From assembly GCA_017466695.1 (NCBI GenBank), contig JAFTTR010000022.1:1-64000 (forward strand): a stretch of DNA of 64,000 nucleotides, written 5' to 3'. Positions 43,606 through 52,361 of the stretch are shown piece by piece. Under the pieces are notes generated by a model, which searched no databases, was not told the DNA's origin, and worked only from the letters and a program-made list of their open reading frames with translations. This DNA comes from Alphaproteobacteria bacterium. Lineage in GTDB: Bacteria; Pseudomonadota; Alphaproteobacteria; CAAHEQ01; UBA3637. Made by a program: the position numbers and the translations under genes. Numbering within the stretch: the first letter of the stretch is position 1; every line of letters starts with the position of its first letter.

Positions 43606-44097
43606 TTATCGTTGATGAGTGGTATTTTGCTTCCAAGGTATTTTAAAATAACGAAAAAAAGGGGTGTTTTTTCTTATGACACGTGGTTTTGCATGATTCT
43701 TTTGATGATTCGTATAACAAACGCCTAATAAATACCCTTGTTTAAAACCATTTAGTAATGCCGATTCTATGTTTTTATGTTTTGACTCTATATTCTTTAA
43801 GAGTGGTTGTTTTGAAATGAAGCTATTTAAAAATAATAAATCATGAATTGATGAGTCTGTATTTTGCGCGATAAATGCTTTATTTTTTTTATCCCATTCA
43901 GAGGCGATACAAAACCCAAGGAGTCGCCCTTGATCAAACGTTCCTCTTAAACTTTTTACTTTTTTTAATGATAAAGTGCAGGCTAAATCATATAAATTAT
44001 GACGCCCCTTTCTGGTTAAAAAGGTGTATTTATCTGGATATTTGTTGATTTGAACTAAAATGTCAAATGCTATCATTGTTTCATCAAAAAGACTCAT
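43606..44097 (-). CDS. Hypothetical protein
   Basis: About 163 residues from the ATG at 44097 (beginning MSLFDETMIAFDILVQ); the frame stays open further upstream to 44190, but that part is Phe/Lys-rich low-complexity sequence without a ribosome-binding site. Mostly alpha-helical, basic near the C-terminus, with two repeated G-x-LLG-x-C segments (GRLLGFC and GYLLGVC). No family recognised and no membrane segment. Divergent from recA. Confidence 0.55.
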   Translation of the reverse strand: MSLFDETMIAFDILVQINKYPDKYTFLTRKGRHNLYDLACTLSLKKVKSLRGTFDQGRLLGFCIASEWDKKNKAFIAQNTDSSIHDLLFLNSFISKQPLLKNIESKHKNIESALLNGFKQGYLLGVCYTNHQKNHAKPRVIRKNTPFFRYFKIPWKQNTTHQR

Positions 44098-44236
44098 TTT
44101 TATTAAAATCCTTAAAAAATATTTGGGGAATCTATTCTTTTTTTGAAGAAAAATCAACAAAAAAGACATAAAATAATAAATATTTTTCAATTTTATGAGT
44201 AAGTTATAAAAAAAATAAAAAGAATGATAAAAAAGA

Positions 44237-44265
44237 TTGTTTTTTTATTTTAAATTGGTTACAAT
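44237..44265 (+). promoter_or_regulatory. Promoter of recA
   Basis: TTGTTT (44237-44242), 17-bp spacer, TACAAT (44260-44265); immediately followed by the GAAC array. Confidence 0.65.
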
Positions 44266-44271
44266 GAATCA

Positions 44272-44297
44272 GAACAAGAATAGAACACAAGGAGAAC
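44272..44297 (+). promoter_or_regulatory. LexA-type SOS operator array (three GAAC half-sites)
   Basis: GAAC at 44272, 44283 and 44294, each separated by exactly 7 bp. GAAC-N7-GAAC read on the other strand is GTTC-N7-GTTC, the alphaproteobacterial LexA box. The third half-site overlaps the recA ribosome-binding site AAGGAG. Bound repressor would sit on the transcription start. Confidence 0.8.
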
Positions 44298-44301
44298 CGT
44301 G

Positions 44302-45333
44302 ATGGAAAAAGATAAAGCGTTAGAAGCTGCCCTCAGTCAAATTGAACGTGCTTTTGGTAAAGGGTCAATTATGCGTTTGGGGCAAAAAGACAATGCAGTT
44401 GAAATTCCAGCAATTTCAACTGGGTCATTGGGTTTGGACTTAGCTCTTGGTATTGGTGGTTTACCAAAAGGGCGTATTATTGAAGTGTATGGACCAGAAA
44501 GCTCTGGTAAAACAACTTTGGCTTTGCACGTTGTGGCAGAAGCTCAAAAAAATGGTGGAACATGCGCCTATATTGATGCTGAACACGCTATGGATCCAAT
44601 TTATGCAGGGAAATTAGGTGTTAATATCAATGAATTGTTAATTTCTCAACCAGATACTGGTGAGCAAGCATTGGAAATTGCTGATACATTGGTTCGTTCG
44701 GGAACAATTGATGTGTTGGTTGTTGACTCTGTTGCAGCATTGGTTCCAAAAGCTGAGCTTGAAGGTGAAATGGGCGATTCTCATATGGGTCTACAAGCTC
44801 GTTTGATGAGCCAAGCATTAAGAAAGATTACAGCATCTGTTTCAAGAGCAAATACACTTGTTATCTTTATCAACCAAATTCGTATGAAAATTGGTGTTAT
44901 GTTTGGCAATCCTGAAACAACAACAGGGGGCAATGCTTTGAAATTCTATGCCTCTGTTCGTTTGGATATTCGCCGGATTGGGGCTGTTAAAGATAAAGAA
45001 AATACAGTTGGTAACCAAACACGTGTTAAAATTGTTAAAAATAAAGTTGCTCCTCCATTTAAAACAGTTGATTTTGACATTCTTTATGGTGAAGGAATTT
45101 CAAAAACAGGTGAACTTTTAGATTTAGGTGTCAAAGCTGGTATTATTGAAAAAGCAGGGTCTTGGTTCTCTTGCAAAGGAGAAAGAATCGGTCAAGGACG
45201 TGAATCTGCTCGTACATACTTGAAGGCACACCCTGAAATTGCAGAAGAAATTGAAAAAACGATTCGTTCAAATGCCACAGATTTGTCCCGACAAATGATG
45301 ATGGCTGATGGGGAAGATTCTTCAACTGATTAA
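44302..45333 (+). CDS. recA: Recombinase RecA
   Basis: RecA (343 aa) forms filaments on single-stranded DNA, pairs homologous strands and triggers LexA self-cleavage. Walker [10 protein letters not shown] (about 64-72), Walker [10 protein letters not shown], and the L2-loop region [16 protein letters not shown] are intact; the C-terminus is acidic. ATG at 44302 is 7 bp after AAGGAG (a GTG lies three bases earlier). The SOS-type operator array before it indicates damage induction. A terminator follows. Confidence 0.98.
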   Translation: MEKDKALEAALSQIERAFGKGSIMRLGQKDNAVEIPAISTGSLGLDLALGIGGLPKGRIIEVYGPESSGKTTLALHVVAEAQKNGGTCAYIDAEHAMDPIYAGKLGVNINELLISQPDTGEQALEIADTLVRSGTIDVLVVDSVAALVPKAELEGEMGDSHMGLQARLMSQALRKITASVSRANTLVIFINQIRMKIGVMFGNPETTTGGNALKFYASVRLDIRRIGAVKDKENTVGNQTRVKIVKNKVAPPFKTVDFDILYGEGISKTGELLDLGVKAGIIEKAGSWFSCKGERIGQGRESARTYLKAHPEIAEEIEKTIRSNATDLSRQMMMADGEDSSTD

Positions 45334-45354
45334 ATCTTGTTTATATGTGAAACG

Positions 45355-45388
45355 AAAAAAGAGCCAGCTTAAGAGTTGGTTCTTTTTT
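45355..45388. terminator. Bidirectional terminator between recA and rnr
   Basis: GAGCCAGCT/AGTTGGTTC stem (two G-T pairs) with A- and T-runs outside. Confidence 0.8.
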
Positions 45389-45415
45389 TAGGTAAAAGGA
45401 TTTTGTGTTTTAAAA

Positions 45416-47542
45416 TTATTTGGGTTTGAATAAAAGGCCTCCAGTGATAGGAGAAACCTCTTTTAAAACAGCAAAAATTGTTTCGCCAACTTGGAATTTT
45501 TTCCCAGTTGATCTGCCTTCTAAAACTTGAGCTTGTTCATTGTAATCATAGTAATCACCGCCCAAATATCTCATAGGAATGAATCCATCTGCCCCAAATG
45601 ATTCAAGGCGTACAAAAAGTCCAAAATTTGTGATGGAAGAAATGCGTACTTTGAACGTTTTATTCTCTTTATTTTTTAAATAGGAGGCAATGTATCTATC
45701 AACAGCGTCTTGTTCTGCAGCAGCTGATTGTCTTTCTGTTTGAGAAATGTGTTTGGCTGTATTATCAAAATGAGAAATACTTTCGTTGCTTAGACCACCA
45801 TCTCCTAATTTTAAGGCATCAACTAAGGCTCTATGAACCATAAGGTCAGAATATCTTCTAATAGGGGAGGTAAAGTGCGCATATTTTAAAAGAGCTAGTC
45901 CGAAGTGCCCAATGTTTTGGGAACTATAACAGGCCTGCGATTGACTTCTTAAAACAAATTCGTTGATGGCAAAACATTTTTCACTTGTGCGTGCTTTTTC
46001 TAAAACAAGATTAAAATCTTTTGGTTCTGCTTGTTCGGTGAATGGTTTTTTGATTGCCTTAATAGATTTTAAAAAGTTATTTAAAGTCTTTAATTTTTCT
46101 TCAGATGGTCTATCATGTACACGATACATGGTAGGCATGTGTTTTTCTTCCAAAGTTTCAGCAGCAGATACATTTGCGAGAATCATTAATTCTTCAATTA
46201 AATGCATGCTTGACAACATTTGTCTTGGATGAATGGATTTTATTTTTCCCTCTTTTGTCAGTTCTACTTGTTGTTCTGGGACGTCAATTTCAATAACTCC
46301 TCTTTTTTTGCGTTGTTTTTTGAGGAGTAAATAAACATTTTTAAGTGTTTCAATTTCTTCTTCTAGTCCTACAATAGGAGTTCTTCCTTGAATAGCTTCT
46401 TCAACCTCTGGATAGGTTAATCTTCTTTCTGAGCGTATAAGCGCACGGACAAATTTGTGTTTTGTTTTAATACCTGATTTGTTAATCCATATTTCACATA
46501 CAAGGGCAGCTCTATCCTCATGGGGTTTGAGAGAGCAGACGCCATTTGAAAGTTCAAAAGGAAGCATAGGTAAAACTCTGTCTGGAAAATAAGTAGAGTT
46601 TCCTCTTAGTTTTGCATCACTGTCTACGGCTGTTTCACAGCGAACGTACCAACTTACATCAGCGATTGCGACCATAATGTGGTATCCACCAGCATTTTCT
46701 TTCGAATTATCTTTTTCTGCCCACACAGCGTCATCAAAATCTTTTGCATCAGCCCCATCAATGGTAACAAATGGGATTTTTCTTAAATCAATTCTGTTTT
46801 TATCTATAGAAGGAACGGTTAAATTTTGAACTTCTTTTTCTGTTTGTTTGAAAAACATAACAGGCAGGTGATGCATATAAATGGCAATAAGTGTCGCTGC
46901 GAAAGGATCAAGGGATGACCCAATTTTTTGAATGAATTTTGCCACAGGTTCACGGGAGCGTATCATGGGTATTTCAACCAAGATAATATCTTTATTTTGA
47001 ACGTTTTTAGGAACATCAATCAAATGAAATGCTTGTTTTAATCTTCTATCAACAGAATAAACTTTATTGTTTTCATAGACGCCAACCATTTGATTCCCAT
47101 GGGAGGTGATTCGTCTGATAATTTCGCCTTCATAAATTAATTTTTTAATGCATTTTAATCGTGCCTGAACAACATCACCAACGCCGGCAGGAGGATTAAT
47201 TTTATTTTTTGTGATAATAATTTGGGGGATTTGTTGTCTAGATTTCCAATCTAAGGGTCGTGCAATTAAATCACCCATTGAATCAATGCCGGTAATTTCG
47301 ATTTGTTCATATTCACTGAGTTTTCCTGCTATATGAAGACGATTTTTTTTACCTCCTTCTTTTTGTTCAATGATACCAGAACTTTTCAATTCTCTGAGCA
47401 TATTTTTGAGCTCTTTTCTATCATCTCCTTTGATTTTAAATCTTTTGGCTATTGTTTTTTTATCAACAGCACTACTTTGTTGATTAAGATAATCAATCAA
47501 ATCTTGCATGGACGGCATTTTTTGAGATGTTTTTTTGTTCAT
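45416..47542 (-). CDS. rnr: Ribonuclease R
   Basis: RNase R (708 aa) is a 3'-to-5' exonuclease of the RNB family that degrades structured RNA and takes part in rRNA quality control and trans-translation. Order: N-terminal winged-helix region (1-70), cold-shock-like domains (about 75-220), RNB catalytic domain with the metal-binding DGADAKDFDDAVW (about 260-273), and a C-terminal S1 domain (VRISSITNFGLFVRL). Ends shortly after the S1 domain, so it lacks the long basic tail of some homologues. Confidence 0.96.
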   Translation of the reverse strand: MNKKTSQKMPSMQDLIDYLNQQSSAVDKKTIAKRFKIKGDDRKELKNMLRELKSSGIIEQKEGGKKNRLHIAGKLSEYEQIEITGIDSMGDLIARPLDWKSRQQIPQIIITKNKINPPAGVGDVVQARLKCIKKLIYEGEIIRRITSHGNQMVGVYENNKVYSVDRRLKQAFHLIDVPKNVQNKDIILVEIPMIRSREPVAKFIQKIGSSLDPFAATLIAIYMHHLPVMFFKQTEKEVQNLTVPSIDKNRIDLRKIPFVTIDGADAKDFDDAVWAEKDNSKENAGGYHIMVAIADVSWYVRCETAVDSDAKLRGNSTYFPDRVLPMLPFELSNGVCSLKPHEDRAALVCEIWINKSGIKTKHKFVRALIRSERRLTYPEVEEAIQGRTPIVGLEEEIETLKNVYLLLKKQRKKRGVIEIDVPEQQVELTKEGKIKSIHPRQMLSSMHLIEELMILANVSAAETLEEKHMPTMYRVHDRPSEEKLKTLNNFLKSIKAIKKPFTEQAEPKDFNLVLEKARTSEKCFAINEFVLRSQSQACYSSQNIGHFGLALLKYAHFTSPIRRYSDLMVHRALVDALKLGDGGLSNESISHFDNTAKHISQTERQSAAAEQDAVDRYIASYLKNKENKTFKVRISSITNFGLFVRLESFGADGFIPMRYLGGDYYDYNEQAQVLEGRSTGKKFQVGETIFAVLKEVSPITGGLLFKPK

Positions 47543-47614
47543 TTGGTACCCTCCTTATACTTTTAGGGTACCATAATTTGCTTTTTTAAGCAAGAATCTA
47601 ATGAAAATGGGTAA

Positions 47615-47670
47615 CAAAAAACTCCCACACAAATTGCGTATATAATACTTAATTTTTTGTGGGAGTTTTG
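47615..47670 (-). terminator. Intrinsic terminator of the cold-shock gene
   Basis: Long stem AAAACTCCCACA/TGTGGGAGTTTT extended by AAATT/AATTT, loop of about 15 nt, T-run on the minus strand. Confidence 0.8.
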
Positions 47671-47676
47671 TTTAGA

Positions 47677-47880
47677 TTAACCTAAAACAAGATTTGTGGC
47701 GCAGATTTTGCCATTTTCTTCTTTTAAATCATATGAAATTGGTTGATTGTCTTCTAAAACACGCAATTTAGAAGCGTGCAAGGCAGTGATATGAACAAAA
47801 ACGTCCTTTTCCCCCTCGTCAGGTGTGATAAACCCATAACCTTTTTTGTAATTAAACCATTTTACTTTGCCTGTTTGCAT
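47677..47880 (-). CDS. Cold-shock-domain protein
   Basis: A 67-residue CspA-family RNA chaperone with RNP1 KGYGFI and RNP2 VFVHI in a five-stranded barrel. Such proteins melt RNA secondary structure; not all are cold-induced. It has its own sigma70-type promoter and a long leader (about 105 nt), as in cold-regulated csp genes. Ribosome-binding site GGAG, 7 bp before the ATG. Confidence 0.95.
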   Translation of the reverse strand: MQTGKVKWFNYKKGYGFITPDEGEKDVFVHITALHASKLRVLEDNQPISYDLKEENGKICATNLVLG

Positions 47881-47991
47881 TTTTTTACTCCATATTTTTT
47901 TAAATTACATCATCTATTTCAATACCTTAACAATCTTTGGAGAACTTATGTTTCGTTCATTCCTTTGATGAAGACTTTTGATGACCTAATG

Positions 47992-48020
47992 AGTATAGGG
48001 AGATTAATTTTCTTTTTCAA
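47992..48020 (-). promoter_or_regulatory. Promoter of the cold-shock gene
   Basis: Minus strand TTGAAA (48020-48015), 17-bp spacer, TATACT (47997-47992). Transcription would start near 47985. Confidence 0.7.
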
Positions 48021-48037
48021 GAGAGAAAAAATATTTT

Positions 48038-48268
48038 TTAATGAACACTCAATCCAATAAATTGATTTTGGCTAACAATGGCAAAAGCAACTTCACGTGA
48101 AGCAGCATATCCCATCTTTTCACCTTGTTCATTATAGATGGACCAAACCATGTCGTTATTAAGAGATTCTTGCTTGATATAAGCTTTTTCTAATGTAAAA
48201 GGAACCATATTTAATAAAGATAGAGCTTCATCATTTATATCAATGTTAATTTCTTTACTCATCCTCAT
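48038..48268 (-). CDS. DUF1150 family protein
   Basis: A 76-residue protein matching the DUF1150 family, a small alphaproteobacterial family usually found next to Hsp20 genes. The C-terminal half reads MVWSIYNEQGEKMGYAASREVAFAIV, typical of it. The start lies 14 bp inside the hsp20 gene, so it is translationally coupled. Function unknown, probably linked to stress. The coding sequence includes a 12-bp CTTCACGTGAAG palindrome. Confidence 0.82.
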   Translation of the reverse strand: MRMSKEINIDINDEALSLLNMVPFTLEKAYIKQESLNNDMVWSIYNEQGEKMGYAASREVAFAIVSQNQFIGLSVH

Positions 48269-48707
48269 CTCCTTTTGTTGATAAAACCAACTGGCTGGAT
48301 TGTTGTGTTTTAATGGTTATTTTTTGAATGTTTTTTTGTTTTATTTTTCTTTTAAAATCAATTTTTAATAATCCATCTTCTAATATAGCTCCTTTAATTT
48401 CAAGCCCATCAGCTAAAACAAAGGATTTTATAAATGAGCGAGAAGAAATCCCTTTATGGATAAAGTGCCGATTCGGATCATTAAATTGTTTTCCTCGAAT
48501 GGTGAGTTGGTTTTCTTCCATTGAAACTTCTAAGTCTTGTTCTTTGTATCCAGCAACGGCTAAAGTTAACCTTAAATATTCCTCATTTAATTGCTCAATA
48601 TTATAAGGAGGAAAATTTTCTGAACCTTTGGATATTTGAAGGAGCATATTTTCAAATTCTTCAAATCCCAACATAAACGGGTTATTGAAAGAATTAATAT
48701 TGGACAT
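48255..48707 (-). CDS. Small heat-shock protein Hsp20 (IbpA-like)
   Basis: A 150-residue alpha-crystallin-domain chaperone that holds unfolded proteins for refolding. The N-terminus has the IbpA-type GFEEFENML segment and FPPYNIEQ; the crystallin core includes LAVAGYKEQDLEV and GISSRSF. It overlaps dnaA by 14 bp upstream and DUF1150 by 14 bp downstream, so it is expressed at least partly from the dnaA transcript. No separate heat-shock promoter is obvious. Confidence 0.93.
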   Translation of the reverse strand: MSNINSFNNPFMLGFEEFENMLLQISKGSENFPPYNIEQLNEEYLRLTLAVAGYKEQDLEVSMEENQLTIRGKQFNDPNRHFIHKGISSRSFIKSFVLADGLEIKGAILEDGLLKIDFKRKIKQKNIQKITIKTQQSSQLVLSTKGDEDE

Positions 48708-50181
48708 AGCTTCCTTCTTTCAAACTCATAGTGATTTTTTGCATATCTTTTTGTAATTGGTTGTCTCTTTGCAACAATCCTTCAATGGTCTTGATTGCAT
48801 GTAAAATTGTTGTGTGATCCCGTTCAAAGTGCGAACCAATGTCTGGCAAAGACAGTGGTGTTAACATTTTTGATAAATACATGGCTAATTGACGAGGACG
48901 TGCGATTCGTCTGTCTCTTCTTGTTGATTTTAAATCAGCCATTTTTAAGGTGTAATAATTTGCCGTACTTTGCAAAATATCAGCAACTGAAATTTGTTTT
49001 TCATAAATTTGCAAAATATCTCTTAAAATTTCGTGAGTTGTTTCTACATTAATTGGGGTTCCAATGAGCTCAGCTTTTGCAACGACTCGTTTTAATGCGC
49101 CTTCTAACTCTCGAACACTTGCTGTGATGTTTTTAGCTAAAAATTCTAACACATCAAGTGGAACAACAGTTTTTAATGCTTTTGTTTTTTCTTGCAAAAT
49201 GCCTAGTCTTAATTCAAAGGAAGTGGGTTGAATGTTAACAACAAGTCCTTGAGCGATTCTGGTTTTTAAGCGATCTTCAATTCCTTGTAAATCTAAAGGA
49301 TTCGAATCGGCAGAAAGAATTACCTTTTTCCCACGGGCGATTAAGGTGTTAAATGTGTGGAAAAATTCTTCTTGTGTGGCCTTTTTTCCAAAAATGAATT
49401 GAATATCATCAATCATTAAAACATCAACATTTCTAAACAAGTTGTGGAAGGATTCGGTACTATTGTATCTTAAGGCTTTTACAAATTGTTGAAAGAATTG
49501 TTCTGAAGATAAATATAAAACTGTTTTTTCAGGATATAATTCCTTAATTCTCCATGCTGTTGCATGCATGAGGTGTGTTTTTCCAAGACCTGCTGGCGCA
49601 TGGATATAAAGCGGATTAAATGAAATCGAATCATCTTCAGCGACTCGGCGTGCTGCCGCATAGGCAAATTCATTAGATTTTCCAACAACAAAGGTATCAA
49701 AAGTGTGACTTGCATCTAAATAACAAGGAACTTGAACCTCATCAGCTTGTGGTGAAAGCTCAGTGTCTAAATGCTTACTTTCTGTTGGCTCAATGATAAT
49801 TTGTTTGCTTTTTGCTTGTTCATCAGCGAAAAAGGAGGGTTGTTCCGGCATTGATTGAATAGGTGTTTCAATCGGTTTAACAGATGTCTTGGGTGTTGGA
49901 GCAATAAAGGCTGATGGTTGTGATTCAAGTTTAAATTTTAACCCGTTAACAAGAGGATTTTCCTGTTTCCACAAAGATAAAAGTTGATCGGCGTAGTTTT
50001 GTTTAATAAAATCATGAATACAGGTGGTTGGAACACTTAAATAAACTTCATTTTCCACCATACCATTGGGAACAACACGTTTTAATAAACGTGTCGCAAG
50101 TTTATTTCCTTGATCTTTCTCTAAACAAGCGCATATTTTCTGCCATTCACAGTTTAGAGTATTTGCTAATTGTTCAACCAT
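48694..50181 (-). CDS. dnaA: Chromosomal replication initiator DnaA
   Basis: DnaA (495 aa) binds DnaA boxes and unwinds oriC. Domain I (1-80) starts MVEQLANTLNCEWQ; domain II is a variable Pro/Glu/Ser-rich linker (about 85-165); domain III is the AAA+ ATPase with Walker A APAGLGKTHLMHA and Walker B VLMIDDIQF; domain IV carries RRDRRIARPRQLAMYL and DIGSHFERDHTTILHA for DNA binding. The start at 50181 gives the standard N-terminus; the frame remains open upstream to 50253. First gene of an unusual dnaA-hsp20-DUF1150 overlapping set. Confidence 0.96.
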   Translation of the reverse strand: MVEQLANTLNCEWQKICACLEKDQGNKLATRLLKRVVPNGMVENEVYLSVPTTCIHDFIKQNYADQLLSLWKQENPLVNGLKFKLESQPSAFIAPTPKTSVKPIETPIQSMPEQPSFFADEQAKSKQIIIEPTESKHLDTELSPQADEVQVPCYLDASHTFDTFVVGKSNEFAYAAARRVAEDDSISFNPLYIHAPAGLGKTHLMHATAWRIKELYPEKTVLYLSSEQFFQQFVKALRYNSTESFHNLFRNVDVLMIDDIQFIFGKKATQEEFFHTFNTLIARGKKVILSADSNPLDLQGIEDRLKTRIAQGLVVNIQPTSFELRLGILQEKTKALKTVVPLDVLEFLAKNITASVRELEGALKRVVAKAELIGTPINVETTHEILRDILQIYEKQISVADILQSTANYYTLKMADLKSTRRDRRIARPRQLAMYLSKMLTPLSLPDIGSHFERDHTTILHAIKTIEGLLQRDNQLQKDMQKITMSLKEGSYVQY

Positions 50182-50384
50182 TTTTTTTGTCTTCCTTAGT
50201 CTTTGTGTCTTGTCTCTTGACTCATATCTTAAAAAAATATTTTTAAATAGCAATTAACTTTTTGTTAATTTTTATAAATAAATTTCTTGACGCAATATAT
50301 TGATTCTAAATACCGATATATTGTGTTTGACTTCTTGCTTTTTGTACACATTTTTGATATTTGAAGTTTTTTGTACAATGCATA

Positions 50385-50413
50385 TGTATATATTTTTATA
50401 CGAATCGAGTCAA
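50385..50413 (-). promoter_or_regulatory. Promoter of dnaA
   Basis: Minus strand TTGACT (50413-50408), 17-bp spacer, TATACA (50390-50385), leaving a leader of about 200 nt. Within it the octamer CAATATAT occurs twice (near 50323 and 50302), one copy in a CAATATATTG palindrome. No clear consensus DnaA box was seen. Confidence 0.65.
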
Positions 50414-50432
50414 GTCTGATTCTTAAAAAATA

Positions 50433-51014
50433 TTAATCCAGCTCTTTTACTCTATCATTAAATTCTTTATCAAAAGCAGATTGATCTAAAAAGAAGGCTG
50501 CTTCATCATCTAACAACAAACAGGCATCTTTTAAGTTTAGTTTCTTTTCAAGTTCATCTGTCCATTCGATTTTTTCAACAGAGATTTTTTGTTGATGTGC
50601 CAAAATATATTTAGCTGTTAATCGTTCGATATCAATTAATTCTTTTTTAATATCATGCGCAATTGTGGGATATATTTTTTTATCAAAATGTATTAAAATA
50701 TCTTCAAGATTTTTTCCATCAGCTTCCCAAGCATCATTTATTTTTTGAATAGATGTTTTATATTTTTGAGCAAAATATTCTGGGTATTTTTTTAAAGGGT
50801 ATCCTGCTTCTTTACATACTAAATCGTATCCAGCTAAATGGCGATAGACCATTCCAGATAAAATACGGAGTTGTAAATTTTTAGCACTTTGAACATTAAC
50901 TTCTTTTGTTGAAGGAGTGGTTGTTTCTTTTCCTTTTGAAAAATAAAAAGCTGTAAATCCAATAGCTGTAATAATTGCGATACTGATAAGAAAAAGTTTT
51001 AATTTTTTATTCAT
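50433..51014 (-). CDS. Membrane-anchored hypothetical protein
   Basis: About 193 residues from ATG 51014: basic start, one hydrophobic helix (about 5-27), then a Thr/Ser-rich linker and a helical soluble domain, presumably periplasmic, with two well-separated Cys-containing segments (LVCKEAGY and KDACLLL). No family recognised. The frame is open 22 codons further upstream, but the shorter start gives a clean anchor. Confidence 0.6.
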   Translation of the reverse strand: MNKKLKLFLISIAIITAIGFTAFYFSKGKETTTPSTKEVNVQSAKNLQLRILSGMVYRHLAGYDLVCKEAGYPLKKYPEYFAQKYKTSIQKINDAWEADGKNLEDILIHFDKKIYPTIAHDIKKELIDIERLTAKYILAHQQKISVEKIEWTDELEKKLNLKDACLLLDDEAAFFLDQSAFDKEFNDRVKELD

Positions 51015-51169
51015 TTTTTTGATACCTATTTTTATATATAACCCTTTTGGAACATAGCATACGTATTTATTCAAAATCAAGTTAAAAGAGTAAAATTATC
51101 TCAATTTTGATAATCGGTTGACAATTTTTGTGAATTTTCTATACTGAAAGAAATTTTTATGAGGTTTAT

Positions 51170-52306
51170 ATGATAAAAAAAATAGCTCTTTTTTTGATTT
51201 TTAGTGTTCTTGTTTTTGTATTGGGTTCATATTTGGGGATTGAAAAAGAACACATAAAACGGACGTATTTTTCAAATGGGAAATTACAATCTGAAATTGT
51301 GTATTTAGGGGATAAAAAAAATGGAGTTGCTAAATATTATTATGATAATGGGCAACTTCGTATGGAAATTTCATATCTCAATGATCAAATACATGGAATG
51401 TTCAAACAATATTATTCAAATGGCAATTTAATGCTTTCTTATGTCCATATGAATGATAAAACAGAAGGGTTATTACAAGAGTATTATGAAACAGGTCAAG
51501 TAAAATATGAAGAACATTATGAAAATGATTTATTAACAGGTGTTGTTAAGGAGTTCTATCCCTCGGGTATTGTAAAACAAGAAACAATGTATGATAAAGG
51601 GATGCAAAATGGACCTGATAAACTTTATTATGATAATGGGCAATTAAAAGAATCTTCTTTATATAAAAATGACAGATTGGATGGGATTCGATCTGTTTAT
51701 TCGAAAACAGGTGTTTTAAAAATGCAGGTGCCGTTTAAAAATGATGTTGTTGATGGGATGGTTTATATGTTCTATGACAACAAGCAAAAACAAGCTGAGT
51801 TTCCATATAAAAATGGAATCTTGGAAGGTGAAGGGGCTGAGTTTGATGTTGAAGGGAATAAAATAGCTTTATATTTATTCAAAAATAATGAGCGAGAGGG
51901 CGTTTCGAAAGTTTTTGAAAAAACAGGGGAGCTCCTTTTTGAAATGACATATAAAAATGGTCGACTGGAAGGTGTTTCAAAAGAATATTATAAAACAGGA
52001 CAAGTTCACAGTGAAATCTTTTATAGCAATAATAAGAAAAATGGAGAAGCAAAAGTTTATTTTGAAGATGGAAAAATAGCTAAAACAATTTCTTTTAAAG
52101 ACAATCAATTTCACGGTGTAACAAAAAGTTATTCAAGAGAGGGCGATTTGGTTTTAGAAGTTGTTTTTGAAAAAGGAGAACCGGTCACTGGCTTTTCATA
52201 TAAAAACAAGACTAAAACACAATTAACAACTGTAGAGTTGGAAAAGTTGAAAGCATTGAAGACGATTTTGTTTTATGAATCTGAAGAAAAATCTCTTCCC
52301 AAGTAA
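51170..52306 (+). CDS. MORN-like (YwqK-type) repeat protein with membrane anchor
   Basis: A 378-residue protein with an N-terminal hydrophobic anchor (about 4-22), then about 13 tandem units of 24 residues of the pattern YY-x-NGQL-x3-Y-x-ND-x3-G (first near residue 34, last near 335), and a short helical tail. This beta-hairpin repeat is the one named YwqK antitoxin or MORN-variant in databases; in other bacteria such proteins occur near secretion or toxin genes, but the label antitoxin is not evidence of a toxin here. No toxin gene adjoins it. Mla genes follow 55 bp downstream. Confidence 0.8.
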   Translation: MIKKIALFLIFSVLVFVLGSYLGIEKEHIKRTYFSNGKLQSEIVYLGDKKNGVAKYYYDNGQLRMEISYLNDQIHGMFKQYYSNGNLMLSYVHMNDKTEGLLQEYYETGQVKYEEHYENDLLTGVVKEFYPSGIVKQETMYDKGMQNGPDKLYYDNGQLKESSLYKNDRLDGIRSVYSKTGVLKMQVPFKNDVVDGMVYMFYDNKQKQAEFPYKNGILEGEGAEFDVEGNKIALYLFKNNEREGVSKVFEKTGELLFEMTYKNGRLEGVSKEYYKTGQVHSEIFYSNNKKNGEAKVYFEDGKIAKTISFKDNQFHGVTKSYSREGDLVLEVVFEKGEPVTGFSYKNKTKTQLTTVELEKLKALKTILFYESEEKSLPK

Positions 52307-52361
52307 TATTTTAGATTTAAAAATGCTTGAGATAATGTTTATTTTGTACTAATTTAGACAC

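Noticed and set aside
48091-48102. CTTCACGTGAAG palindrome in DUF1150, similar to parS
   Set aside because: Only the central 10-12 bp match; the outer parS bases (TGT/ACA) are missing on the left side. Listed as a coincidence of coding sequence unless ParB binding is shown.
51170-52306. A toxin-antitoxin module based on the YwqK label
   Set aside because: No toxin-like gene is adjacent; the label comes from repeat similarity only.
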